Assembly (NCBI RefSeq): GCF_018310535.1
Contig: NZ_CP074102.1
Coordinates: forward strand, 6,200,001-6,264,000
Direction of reading: 5' to 3'
Source of the DNA: Streptomyces mirabilis
GTDB lineage: Bacteria > Actinomycetota > Actinomycetes > Streptomycetales > Streptomycetaceae
Length of the DNA: 64,000 nucleotides
The position numbers and the translations under genes were made by a program. The notes below the pieces were generated by a model. That model worked only from the letters and a program-made list of their open reading frames with translations, did not search any database and had not been told where the DNA came from. Shown here piece after piece: positions 57,055 to 64,000 of the stretch (positions are counted from its first letter, which is position 1; every line of letters begins with the position of its first letter).

Positions 57055-58068
57055 TCATCCGCCCTTCGCCCCCGTCAGCCCCTCGATCCGCCCCAGCACC
57101 GCCACCTGTTGCTTCTGCGCGCTCTTCCCGGGGTCCAGGACCGCCTGGTTGGAGACGAACTCCAGGGTGAGCGACTGCTTGATGTCACCGATGGTCAGCG
57201 CCTTGACGTCCGCGCTGGGGGCCGGGATCTCGGTGCCCTGCGCGGCGGTCTGCTTCTCGTATCGGCGGGTGGTGAAGAAGACCAGCGCGCCGCCGTCCGT
57301 GGTGCGCAGCCCCACCGGGGCGTAGTCGCCTGAGGTCAGCGGCTCGTCGATGTACTGCCGGGCGAGACCGGGCTTGGTGGCGTTCGTGGCACGCTGGGTC
57401 CGCCACTGCGAGGTGTGGAGGCCCGGTGCGAAGGTGTCGCCGCCGCTCTTCAGATATGTGGTGTACGACTGGCTCAGCTTGTCCGGCTCGACGGCGAGAG
57501 CCGTGTCGTCCCCGGTGACGGGCTGCGCCCAACCGTCCTTGTCCTGCTGGAACTTCGGTACGTCGGTGGCGGCCAGGACGGTCAGATACGAGGCCTGCCA
57601 CACGTCGTTGGCGCTGCCCCGGGTGAAGACGAGCAGCCAACGGTAGCCCGCCACGCCCTTGTTGGCCGTGGAGTCGGCCACGAACCAGCGCGGCCAGCCC
57701 GCCTTCGCCGGTATCGAGAACTTCGCGTCGGTCAGCGACAGCGGCGAATAGGTCGGGTTGCCGCCCGGATTGTTCTTCTGCCCGGCCGTCAGCTTCGCGC
57801 CGTCGATGGCGCCGAGGGCGCCGGTGACGTGGTCCGCGTCCAGGGAGCTGTCGTTCGCCTTGTCCGCCTTGTTGTAGGCGGCGGTGAAGTCCTTGAGCGC
57901 ACGGGCGGCCTCGGTCCGGGTAGCCGTCGGTACGACCTCCCGCTCCCCGTGCACCACCACGCAGCCGCTCGCCGTCAAGGACAGAACGGTCACCGCCCCT
58001 GTTGCCAGGGCGAACCGGTTGAGACTACGAAGCCTTCGTGGGCTGCGACCCGCGCGATCCCTGCTCAT
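57055..58068 (-). CDS. Lipoprotein encoded downstream of efeU
   Basis: A 337-residue lipoprotein: Arg-rich start (DRAGRSPRRLRSLNRFAL), hydrophobic core and lipobox LTASGC (lipidated Cys near 36). The mature part has the pattern of actinobacterial substrate-binding-like lipoproteins of unknown function (AARALKDFTAAYNKADKAN, WPRWFVADSTANKGVAGYRWLLVFTRGSA, GGALVFFTTRRYEKQ). Its start overlaps the efeU gene by 44 bp, so it belongs to the efe operon. EfeUOB systems normally have no such subunit; I find no heme or iron motif in it. Confidence 0.82.
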   Translation of the reverse strand: MSRDRAGRSPRRLRSLNRFALATGAVTVLSLTASGCVVVHGEREVVPTATRTEAARALKDFTAAYNKADKANDSSLDADHVTGALGAIDGAKLTAGQKNNPGGNPTYSPLSLTDAKFSIPAKAGWPRWFVADSTANKGVAGYRWLLVFTRGSANDVWQASYLTVLAATDVPKFQQDKDGWAQPVTGDDTALAVEPDKLSQSYTTYLKSGGDTFAPGLHTSQWRTQRATNATKPGLARQYIDEPLTSGDYAPVGLRTTDGGALVFFTTRRYEKQTAAQGTEIPAPSADVKALTIGDIKQSLTLEFVSNQAVLDPGKSAQKQQVAVLGRIEGLTGAKGG

Positions 58069-58900
58069 CAGGTGCCTTCACCTTCCCCTTCCCGGAGGCG
58101 AACCCTACCGGGGCGAGGAAGATCGCGAGTGTCGGGACCAGGTACAGCGCCCACACCGTGACCTGAAGGACCGTCGGGTCGGGCTGGAAGTTCAACACGC
58201 CCTTGAGAAGCGTGCCGTACCAGCTGTCCGGCGGGATCGTGCCACTGATGTCGAAGGCGAGATTCCGCAGCCCCGGGATCCAGTCGGCCTCCTGCAGGTC
58301 GTGGACGCCGTACGCGAGCACACCCGCCGCGACCACGACCAGCATGCCGCCGGTCCAGGTGAAGAACTTCGCGAGGTTGATCTTCAGGGCACCCCGGTAG
58401 AAGAGCCAGCCGAGGAGGACCGCGGTGGCCAGGCCCAGGGCGACACCGATCAGCGGGCGCGGGGTGCCGTCGCTCGCCGCGTGCACCGACGCCCACACGA
58501 ACAGCGCCGTCTCCAGACCCTCCCGGCCGACGGCCAGGAACGCGGTCGCGACCAGCGCGCCCGTGCCCATCGCCAGCGCCGCGTCCAGCTTGCCGTGCAG
58601 TTCGGACTTCAGATGCCGGGCGGTGCGCCGCATCCAGAAGACCATCCACGTCACCAGGCCGACCGCGACGATCGACAGCGAACCGCCGAGCGCCTCCTGC
58701 GCCTCGAACGTCAGCTCCTGGGAGCCGAACTCGAGCGCGCAGCCGAAGCCGAGGGCGATCGCGATCGCGACGCCGATGCCCATCCAGATGGGTTTCAGGG
58801 CGTCCTTGCGGTCGGTCTTCACCAGGTAGGCGATGAGGATGCAGACGACGAGACTGGCTTCCAGCCCCTCGCGCAGACCGATCAGATAGTTGCCGAACAC
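58025..58900 (-). CDS. efeU: Ferrous iron permease EfeU (FTR1 family)
   Basis: A 291-residue FTR1-type iron permease with seven membrane segments and two REGLE motifs, GLREGLEASLVVC (near residue 9) and VGREGLETALFVW. The Glu of these motifs bind iron. It takes up iron after oxidation or reduction steps by EfeO and EfeB. The start lies 3 bp after the efeB stop. The 3' end overlaps the lipoprotein gene. Confidence 0.95.
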   Translation of the reverse strand: MFGNYLIGLREGLEASLVVCILIAYLVKTDRKDALKPIWMGIGVAIAIALGFGCALEFGSQELTFEAQEALGGSLSIVAVGLVTWMVFWMRRTARHLKSELHGKLDAALAMGTGALVATAFLAVGREGLETALFVWASVHAASDGTPRPLIGVALGLATAVLLGWLFYRGALKINLAKFFTWTGGMLVVVAAGVLAYGVHDLQEADWIPGLRNLAFDISGTIPPDSWYGTLLKGVLNFQPDPTVLQVTVWALYLVPTLAIFLAPVGFASGKGKVKAPDEQGSRGSQPTKAS

Positions 58901-58903
58901 GGG

Positions 58904-60169
58904 CTACGCCTCCTTGGAGAACAGCGCGCGCCCCCACCAGTCGTCCTTGTCGCGGACGCCGGGCGGGACGGCGAAGACCGCCGAACTCACGTGCTGGATG
59001 TACTCGTTGAGCGCGTCGGAGCGCGCGAGGCTGCGCTGCACCGGGATGAACCCCTTGCGCACGTCACGCTGGTAGGCGAGGAAGAACAGTCCGGCCTCCA
59101 GCCGGCCGAGGCCGTCCGTGCCGTCCGTGAAGGAGTAGCCGCGGCGCAGCAGGGTGACCCCGTCGTTGGAGTCGGGATGCGCGAGCCGTACGTGCGCGTC
59201 GGGCTTCATCGCCTTCAGGAACGGCTCGTCGCGCTCCTTGGCCTTGCCGACCGGCGCGCCCTCGCCCTTGTCCCGGCCGAAGACGTCCTCCTGCTCCTGC
59301 AGCGAGGTCCGGTCCCAGGTCTCGATGTTCATCCGGATGCGGCGCGCCACGAGGTACGAGCCACCGGTCATCCAGGCCGGACCCTCGCCCTCGCCCACCC
59401 ACACGAACTTCTCCAGCCGGTCCGGCTCGGTGCCCGCGATGTTGCGGGTGCCGTCCTTGAACCCCATGAGGTTGCGGGGGGTCTGGGCGTCGGGGGTCGT
59501 CGAGGAGGTCTTGCCGAAGCCGAGCTGCGACCAGCGGACGGCGACCTTGCCGAAGCCGATCCGAGCCAGGTTGCGGATCGCGTGCACCGCGACCTGCGGG
59601 TCGTCCGCACAGGCCTGGACGCACAGGTCGCCGTCGCTGCGCGACTTCTCCAGGTTGTCACCGGGGAACGCCGGCAGGTCGACGAGGGCCTCCGGCCGCT
59701 GCCCCGTCAGCCCGAACTTCTCGAACAGCGAGGGCCCGAAGCCGATGGTCAGCGTCAGCCGGGACGGCTTGAGGCCCAGCGCCTCGCCGGTGTCGTCCGG
59801 CGGCGCCTCGGCCAGTCCGCCGTACGCGCCCTCGCCGACCGCGTGCCCCTCGGTCATCCGGCGCGCGGCGGCCGTCCAGTCCTTCAGCATCTGGACGAAC
59901 TCGGCGCGGTCGTCCGTCTTCACGTCGAACGAGGCGAAGTGCAGCCGGTCCTGCACCGGCGTCGCGATGCCCGCCTGGTGCGCGCCGTGGAAAGCGACCG
60001 CGGCGCCGGTCTCGGCACCCGCCGGGTCCACGTCGTTGCCGGTACGGGTCATCGCCACCGCGCCGCCGGCCGCGGCGGCCCCGAGCGCGAGCCCGGCACC
60101 GCCCCAGCCGATCAGCGAACGCCGGGAGGGCGTCGGCCCGCCCGCTGCTTCCGTGGTGTCAGTCGTCAT
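58904..60169 (-). CDS. efeB: Deferrochelatase/peroxidase EfeB (DyP-type, Tat-exported)
   Basis: A 421-residue DyP-type heme peroxidase. The Tat signal has twin Arg (PSRRSLIGWGGAGLALG). The GXXDG distal motif occurs as MGFKDGTRNI, and proximal heme His and Asp lie within the second domain. EfeB oxidises Fe(II) and can release iron from heme. Gene order efeO-efeB-efeU with 12- and 3-bp gaps marks one iron-controlled operon. Confidence 0.94.
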   Translation of the reverse strand: MTTDTTEAAGGPTPSRRSLIGWGGAGLALGAAAAGGAVAMTRTGNDVDPAGAETGAAVAFHGAHQAGIATPVQDRLHFASFDVKTDDRAEFVQMLKDWTAAARRMTEGHAVGEGAYGGLAEAPPDDTGEALGLKPSRLTLTIGFGPSLFEKFGLTGQRPEALVDLPAFPGDNLEKSRSDGDLCVQACADDPQVAVHAIRNLARIGFGKVAVRWSQLGFGKTSSTTPDAQTPRNLMGFKDGTRNIAGTEPDRLEKFVWVGEGEGPAWMTGGSYLVARRIRMNIETWDRTSLQEQEDVFGRDKGEGAPVGKAKERDEPFLKAMKPDAHVRLAHPDSNDGVTLLRRGYSFTDGTDGLGRLEAGLFFLAYQRDVRKGFIPVQRSLARSDALNEYIQHVSSAVFAVPPGVRDKDDWWGRALFSKEA

Positions 60170-60181
60170 GATGCGCTCCGC

Positions 60182-61330
60182 CTACTTCACAACAGCCGCG
60201 GCGAGCTTGGACAGGGGCTCGGCGAGCGCGTTGACAGCGTCCGAGAGCTCCTTGCGCTGGTCCTTGGTGACCTTGTCGTACGACACGAAGCCGTTCTGCG
60301 CCTTCTCCTGCGGATCGTCCGTGCGGTACTTGTCGAGCAGCGTGTTCAGCGCCGTGAACTGCTTGTCGAGCTCGGTGGCCAGCGCCTTGTCGTTCTGCTG
60401 TGCGACCGGCTTGAGCAGCTCGTACGACTTCTGTGCGCCCTCGACGTTGCCCTTGAAGTCGCTGAGGTCGGTGTGCGAGTAGCGGTCCTCCTCGCCGGTG
60501 ACCTTGCCGGTGGCGACCTCGTCGAGCAGTTCCTTGGCGCCGTTGGCCATGGAGGTCGGGGTGATCTCGGCCTTGCCGACCCGCTTCTGCCAGTCCTTCA
60601 GGTCGGTGACCAGCTCATCGGCGAGGGTCTTCTGCTCGGCACCGATCTTCTTGTCCTGCCAGAGGGCCTTCTCCAGAGCGTGCCAGCCGGTCCACTTCTG
60701 GCCCTTCTCCAGGTCGTTGACGCGGGTGTCGGTCTTGGGGTCGATGTCCCCGAAGGACTCGGCGATCGGCTCGGTGCTCTCCCAGCCGAAGCGGGAGGGG
60801 GCGTAGGCCTGCTTGGCGGCCTCGATGTCGCCGGCCTTGATGGCGTTGGCGAACGTCTCCACCTTCGGGATCGTCGCGTCGGCCTGCTCCTGCGCGTACT
60901 CGCGGTAGGCGGCGACGGCCTTGTCGAGGCGCGGGTCGCGCTTGGCGACCGTGCCACCGGTCACGGCGAGCTTCTGACGGACGCCGAGGCCCTTCATGCC
61001 GGGGCGGCAGGCTATCTCGTACGAACCGGCCTTGACCTCGGCGGTGAGCGTGTACTTGGTGCCCGGGCCGATGTTCTCCTTCTCGGAGACGATCCGGTCG
61101 TCCGGGAAGAGGATCTCGACCTCGGTGGCCTTCGAGCCCTTGTTCTCGATCTTCAGGGTGACCTGGCCGGCCGGGACGGACTTCGTGGAGGTGTCGCACT
61201 TGGAGTCGGCGGCGGTCACCTGAATCGCTTCGCCGGACCCGGCGTCGCTCTTCTCGGCGCAGCCCGTGACGGTGGCCAGAGCGGCCGCGGTCGCGGCGGC
61301 GGTGACAACTGAGAGTCGGACGGCTCGCAT
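60182..61330 (-). CDS. efeO: Iron-uptake lipoprotein EfeO (cupredoxin + M75 domain)
   Basis: A 382-residue extracytoplasmic lipoprotein (lipobox ATVTGC). The N-terminal cupredoxin domain (~35-130, with Cys in ADSKCDTS and YEIACRPGMKG as metal ligands) is joined to a peptidase M75-like domain (~140-382) with the metal-binding HxxE in TGWHALEKALW. It delivers iron to EfeU. First gene of the operon, with an iron box 70 bp upstream at 61400-61418. Confidence 0.95.
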   Translation of the reverse strand: MRAVRLSVVTAAATAAALATVTGCAEKSDAGSGEAIQVTAADSKCDTSTKSVPAGQVTLKIENKGSKATEVEILFPDDRIVSEKENIGPGTKYTLTAEVKAGSYEIACRPGMKGLGVRQKLAVTGGTVAKRDPRLDKAVAAYREYAQEQADATIPKVETFANAIKAGDIEAAKQAYAPSRFGWESTEPIAESFGDIDPKTDTRVNDLEKGQKWTGWHALEKALWQDKKIGAEQKTLADELVTDLKDWQKRVGKAEITPTSMANGAKELLDEVATGKVTGEEDRYSHTDLSDFKGNVEGAQKSYELLKPVAQQNDKALATELDKQFTALNTLLDKYRTDDPQEKAQNGFVSYDKVTKDQRKELSDAVNALAEPLSKLAAAVVK

Positions 61331-61399
61331 TCAGGCTCCAAGAGAACGACGGGCAAGCCAGGCGGAAGGTCCCCGCTGGCATGGTGAGGCTGGCCTAAC

Positions 61400-61418
61400 T
61401 TACCTGAGGCTTACCTCA
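61400..61418. promoter_or_regulatory. Iron box (DmdR/DtxR type) of the efe operon
   Basis: On the efeO strand TGAGGTAAGCCTCAGGTAA, matching about 15 of 19 positions of the DtxR/DmdR consensus TTAGGTTAGCCTAACCTAA. It lies 70-88 bp before the efeO start, where iron-loaded DmdR would repress the operon. Confidence 0.75.
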
Positions 61419-61564
61419 CTCTTACCCACCCCCACGGTGATTCAGCTCTCACAGTTGACGCACGGGCACGGCCTGATCACGCTGGCCAAAAGTGAGCACC
61501 ATGGAATGGTCAAGCCTTGGTCAATCGTTCTGTCGGGGTGATGTGATCGACCGGATCCACGGCA

Positions 61565-61614
61565 AGTGACATGAGCGGGGCGCTCGCCTAGTGACACGAG
61601 CGGGGCGCTCGCCT
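61565..61614. repeat. 25-bp tandem pair
   Basis: Two adjacent copies (61565-61589 and 61590-61614) of AGTGACAYGAGCGGGGCGCTC plus GCCT, differing at one position. Each copy contains the hairpin GAGCG-GGG-CGCTC. Confidence 0.85.
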
Positions 61615-61829
61615 CTCGACCGCGAAGTTCCGCGACCGGCTCGCCGGGATGGGGCATCATGCCGCCGCGGTGGTCGTCGGCAGACGCGATCTGGGCTTGC
61701 ACGGCCCGGCGCAGGAAAGACGGACCCCGCCAAACCCCCACCACCGTTCGGGGCCCAGCGTTCCAGACCAGCAACTCACGCTGTTCGGGATGCGTGATGG
61801 GCCAACACCGGCCGATTACCATAGGAACG

Positions 61830-62477
61830 GTGACTGATTTCGACGTACTGCGCGTCTTCTGCGGGCCCGGTGGTGAACATGGCAACGAGCTCGGTGTGGT
61901 GCGCGAGGGTTCGGTGATGCCGGATCCGGAGGAGCGGCAGGCGTTCGCCGCGAAGCTCGGGTTCAGCGAGACCGTGTTCGTCGACGATCCCGAGCGCGGG
62001 GTCGTCGACATCTACACACCGACCCTGCGGCTGCCGTTCGCCGGGCATCCCTGTGTCGGGGTGGGATGGCTGCTCGACATCCCCGAACTGGTCACGCCCG
62101 CCGGGGTCGTGGGGGTGCGGCTGGACGGGGAGTTCAGCTGGATCGAGGCGCGGGCGGAGTGGGCGCCGGGGCGTACGTTGCGGCAGTACGGGTCCGCCGA
62201 CGAGGTCGACGCGCTGGCCGTGCCGGACCCGGGGGAGTGGGTGTACGCCTGGGCCTGGGAGGACGAGTTGGCCGGGCGCGTGCGGGCCCGAGGCTTTCCC
62301 GGGCGGGACGACGGGATCGTGGAGGACGAAGCGACGGGGGCGGCGGCGCTGCTGCTCACCGACCGGCTGGGCCGGGCCCTGAACATCGTCCAGGGTGCAG
62401 GCTCCCAGATCCTCACCGCGCCGCAGCCGGGTGGGTGGGTGGAGGTAGGGGGCAGGGTACGGCTGCTCCGAACCTGA
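61830..62477 (+). CDS. PhzF-family isomerase/epimerase-like protein
   Basis: A 215-residue PhzF-fold protein, shorter than usual (~260-290). It has a typical start (DFDVLRVFCGPGGEHGNELGVV), PEERQAFAAKLGFSETVFVDD, and the conserved RLPFAGHPCVGVGWLL near residue 65. The second half is compressed but keeps an RGFPGRDDGIVEDEATGAAA motif like the PhzF EDPATGSA box. GTG at 61830 with AGGAAC upstream. Members isomerise or epimerise small acids; this shortened one may be inactive or have another role. Confidence 0.82.
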   Translation: MTDFDVLRVFCGPGGEHGNELGVVREGSVMPDPEERQAFAAKLGFSETVFVDDPERGVVDIYTPTLRLPFAGHPCVGVGWLLDIPELVTPAGVVGVRLDGEFSWIEARAEWAPGRTLRQYGSADEVDALAVPDPGEWVYAWAWEDELAGRVRARGFPGRDDGIVEDEATGAAALLLTDRLGRALNIVQGAGSQILTAPQPGGWVEVGGRVRLLRT

Positions 62478-62500
62478 ACGCCCCCAGGTGCGGTTGTCGC

Positions 62501-62645
62501 CCGCGGGCCGGTGGGGGCTGGTCGCGCAGTTCCCCGCGCCCTGGCGGGGCGCTCTTGTCGGCGCCGGTTCACATTTTCAGCCCGTCCGGCGTTTGAGGGC
62601 GAGGCCGTTCAGGCCGATCGGGGCTTTGGGGGCGGAGCCTCCAAG
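62501..62645. repeat. Paired dispersed repeats, family A then family B
   Basis: Family A copy at 62501-62555 (CGCGGGCCGGTGGGGGCTGG ...) is followed 20 bp later by a family B copy at 62576-62645 (TTTTCAGCCCGTCCGGCGTTT ...). The order and orientation are as at 53139-53271. Both pairs lie at the 3' end of a plus-strand gene. Confidence 0.85.
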
Positions 62646-62689
62646 TGAGGATGGGGCGGCGGGGGCGAAGGAAGTTGTCGGGTGCCGGG

Positions 62690-63340
62690 TCAGGCCGTGA
62701 GGGGGAACTCCTCGCCCAGGGCCTGGAAGACCGCCGTGTTGAGGGCGAACGCCCGCCTGCACTCGGTGACGATCCGTTGCCGCTCCAGTTCGTCCGCCCG
62801 CACCCCGTCCAGCAACTCACGGTAACCCCGCTTGAACGCGGCCGGATTACCGATGTCCTCGAAGACGTAGAAGCGGACGCCGTCACCCTTACGCGCGAAG
62901 CCCCAGGTCTGTTCCGCCTTCCCCCGGATGATCTGACCGCCGGAGAGGTCGCCGAGGTAGCGGGTGTAGTGGTGGGCGACGTACCCGCCGGGCCATTCAC
63001 GCGCACACTCGGCGACCCGCGCCGCGTACGCCTCGGTGGCGGGCAGCGCGGTGAGCGTCGCCCGCCAGTCCACACCCCGCAGATGCGTGAGGTCACGCTC
63101 CAGCGCACCGCGACGCAGCAACTCCGGCCGGATGAACGGCCCGGCCACCGGATCGGACGCCAACCGCTCGGCGTCCGTCTCCAACGCCTCGTACACGAAC
63201 CACAGCTGCTCGGTGTAGCGCGCGTACGCCTCGACACCGAGCCTGCCGCCGAGCAGGTCGCTCATGAACGTCGAGGTCTCCGCCTCCACGTGCTGCTCGT
63301 GCGACGCGGTGCGGATCAGCGTCGAGAACGCCGTATTCAT
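62690..63340 (-). CDS. hmuO: Heme oxygenase (HmuO-like)
   Basis: A 216-residue biliverdin-producing heme oxygenase that frees iron from heme. The proximal heme His is in RTASHEQHVEAETSTFM, and the distal helix has YTRYLGDLSGGQIIRGKAEQ with the flexible GG pair. Length and ending are normal. The iron box at 63385-63403 lies 45 bp upstream, so expression should rise in iron starvation together with the efe operon. Confidence 0.94.
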   Translation of the reverse strand: MNTAFSTLIRTASHEQHVEAETSTFMSDLLGGRLGVEAYARYTEQLWFVYEALETDAERLASDPVAGPFIRPELLRRGALERDLTHLRGVDWRATLTALPATEAYAARVAECAREWPGGYVAHHYTRYLGDLSGGQIIRGKAEQTWGFARKGDGVRFYVFEDIGNPAAFKRGYRELLDGVRADELERQRIVTECRRAFALNTAVFQALGEEFPLTA

Positions 63341-63384
63341 GGGACCTCCGGTGCCGAAGAGGACGAGAACCAGTCAGAATCTTG

Positions 63385-63403
63385 TGTGGTTAGGCTTACC
63401 TAA
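63385..63403. promoter_or_regulatory. Iron box (DmdR/DtxR type) of the heme oxygenase gene
   Basis: TGTGGTTAGGCTTACCTAA on the plus strand, about 16 of 19 positions of the DtxR/DmdR consensus, containing the core GTTAGGCTTACC. It lies 45 bp before the hmuO start. Confidence 0.8.
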
Positions 63404-63471
63404 GTCAACGGTTTCTCGATAGGTTCCCGACATCCTGTCGGTAAAAACGTACCCCTCCGGGCGACAAAGAA

Positions 63472-63497
63472 AGCCCGCCCTGTGATCAGGGCGGGCT
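63472..63497 (-). terminator. Intrinsic terminator of map
   Basis: AGCCCGCCCTG (63472-63482) and CAGGGCGGGCT (63487-63497) form an 11-bp stem with a 4-nt loop. In the direction of map transcription the stem is followed by TTTCTTTG, a weak U-run. Confidence 0.85.
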
Positions 63498-63540
63498 GGG
63501 CGCTACGGGCTACGACGGGCTATGAGCCACAGACGCGCGG

Positions 63541-64000
63541 CTACGGCAGCGTGAGGATCTCCGTACCGGTCTCCGTGACGACCAGCGTGTGCTCGAACTG
63601 CGCCGTCCGCCTGCGGTCCTTCGTCACGACGGTCCATCCGTCGTCCCACATGTCGTAGTCGTGCGTACCGAGCGTGAGCATCGGCTCGATCGTGAAGGTC
63701 ATCCCGGGCTGGATGACGGTCGTCGCGTGCGGGCTGTCGTAGTGCGGGATGATCAGTCCTGAGTGGAACGAGGAGTTGATCCCGTGCCCCGTGAAGTCCC
63801 GCACGACCCCGTATCCGAACCGCTTGGCGTACGACTCGATCACGCGGCCGATGACATTGATCTGGCGGCCCGGCTTGACCGCCTTGATCGCGCGGTCGAG
63901 GGACTCACGGGTCCGCTCGACGAGGAGCCTCGACTCGTCGTCCACGTCCCCGACCAGGTACGTCGCGTTGTTGTCGCCGTGGACGCCACCGATGTACGCC
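63541..64000 (-). CDS. map: Methionine aminopeptidase, C-terminal part (cut by window edge)
   Basis: The last ~152 codons of a type I methionine aminopeptidase, which removes the initiator Met from new proteins. Metal ligands and motifs visible are [16 protein letters not shown] (His), [10 protein letters not shown] (Glu) and [14 protein letters not shown] (Glu). The N-terminal part lies right of the window. A terminator follows at 63472-63497. Confidence 0.95.
   Translation of the reverse strand, partial: AYIGGVHGDNNATYLVGDVDDESRLLVERTRESLDRAIKAVKPGRQINVIGRVIESYAKRFGYGVVRDFTGHGINSSFHSGLIIPHYDSPHATTVIQPGMTFTIEPMLTLGTHDYDMWDDGWTVVTKDRRRTAQFEHTLVVTETGTEILTLP

Larger units (their letters stand above)
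61331..61829. other. 499-bp intergenic region with iron box and short tandem repeats
   Basis: It holds the efeO iron box (61400-61418), a 25-bp tandem pair (61565-61614) and nothing I can call a gene. A long minus-strand frame overlapping it and the PhzF gene lacks a coding pattern. Confidence 0.6.

Noticed and set aside
57884..61312. A 1142-codon open frame on the plus strand opposite the efe genes
   Set aside because: It is the antisense shadow of four well-recognised minus-strand genes; its protein is His/Arg/Val/Leu repeats without domains, a usual product of third-position GC bias.
61442..62011. A 189-codon minus-strand frame between efeO and the PhzF-like gene
   Set aside because: It overlaps the start of the PhzF-like gene, lacks a ribosome site and domain, and runs through the 25-bp tandem repeat.
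1..64000. Biosynthetic gene cluster, prophage, insertion sequence, tRNA or attachment site
   Set aside because: No PKS/NRPS/terpene core genes, integrase, transposase or tRNA cloverleaf was seen; the accessory content is limited to small repeats and broken genes.

Overview
The window is high-GC actinobacterial chromosome, almost certainly Streptomyces. The evidence is the strong third-position G/C bias, GTG/TTG/CTG starts, a class A RNase P RNA, a Nif3-like / zinc-ribbon / RNase H-phosphatase run, many HTH regulators, and dispersed repeats of a type common in this genus. I see no tRNA, rRNA, complete insertion sequence, prophage, CRISPR array or antibiotic gene cluster. The 5' edge cuts a response regulator gene and the 3' edge cuts map.

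Layout. 0-5 kb: an ABC transporter (ATPase, permease) and histidine kinase on the minus strand, with the partner response regulator at the window edge. A secreted alpha-L-arabinofuranosidase gene on the opposite strand lies between kinase and regulator. 5-8.2 kb: a three-gene fatty-acyl or sterol side-chain type operon (MaoC hydratase, zinc alcohol dehydrogenase, SDR) behind a clear sigma-70 promoter and a KstR-consensus operator. 8.2-21.9 kb: housekeeping and regulatory genes (small ORFs, Nif3-like, zinc ribbon, RNase H-phosphatase fusion, XRE, MDR oxidoreductase, eda, yaaA, RNB ribonuclease, MerR, AraC, EamA) ending in rnpB.

22-35.5 kb is the most coherent block. It is a complete Mce lipid-import operon (mceG ATPase, two YrbE permeases, MceA-F, two Mce-associated proteins), mostly joined by 4-nt ATGA/GTGA overlaps. 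Upstream on the same strand lie an ECF-type sigma factor with a C-terminal membrane segment and Pro-rich tail, and a secreted MltB-like lytic transglycosylase. The mceG gene and the transglycosylase gene carry the same two-block promoter-like element with identical 14-bp spacing, GCGACGGAC-N14-CGTAGAGCAGA. This suggests one regulon in which a tail-tethered sigma factor controls both lipid import and a wall-remodelling enzyme. It is the best candidate here for an undescribed system.

35.5-46.8 kb: an anti-sigma-like ATPase, a LysR/NmrA pair destroyed by one deletion, a sugar or inositol-type dehydrogenase pair with a LacI regulator, a phosphatase, a DUF3616-like secreted protein, MazG-like, DoxX and SnoaL-like proteins, and a MacB-type ABC exporter. 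47-57 kb: D-Ala-D-Ala carboxypeptidase, SDR, Gfo/Idh oxidoreductase, Bcr/CflA efflux, serine hydrolase, Rsm22-like methyltransferase, DDAH, TetR and a prim-pol-like protein. 57-63.4 kb: iron acquisition, with efeO-efeB-efeU plus an extra lipoprotein and a heme oxygenase, both preceded by DmdR/DtxR-type iron boxes. A PhzF-like gene lies between them, and map follows at the end.

Two dispersed repeat families recur at 12.3, 53.1, 55.3 and 62.5 kb. One copy is translated in frame inside the RNase H-phosphatase linker.
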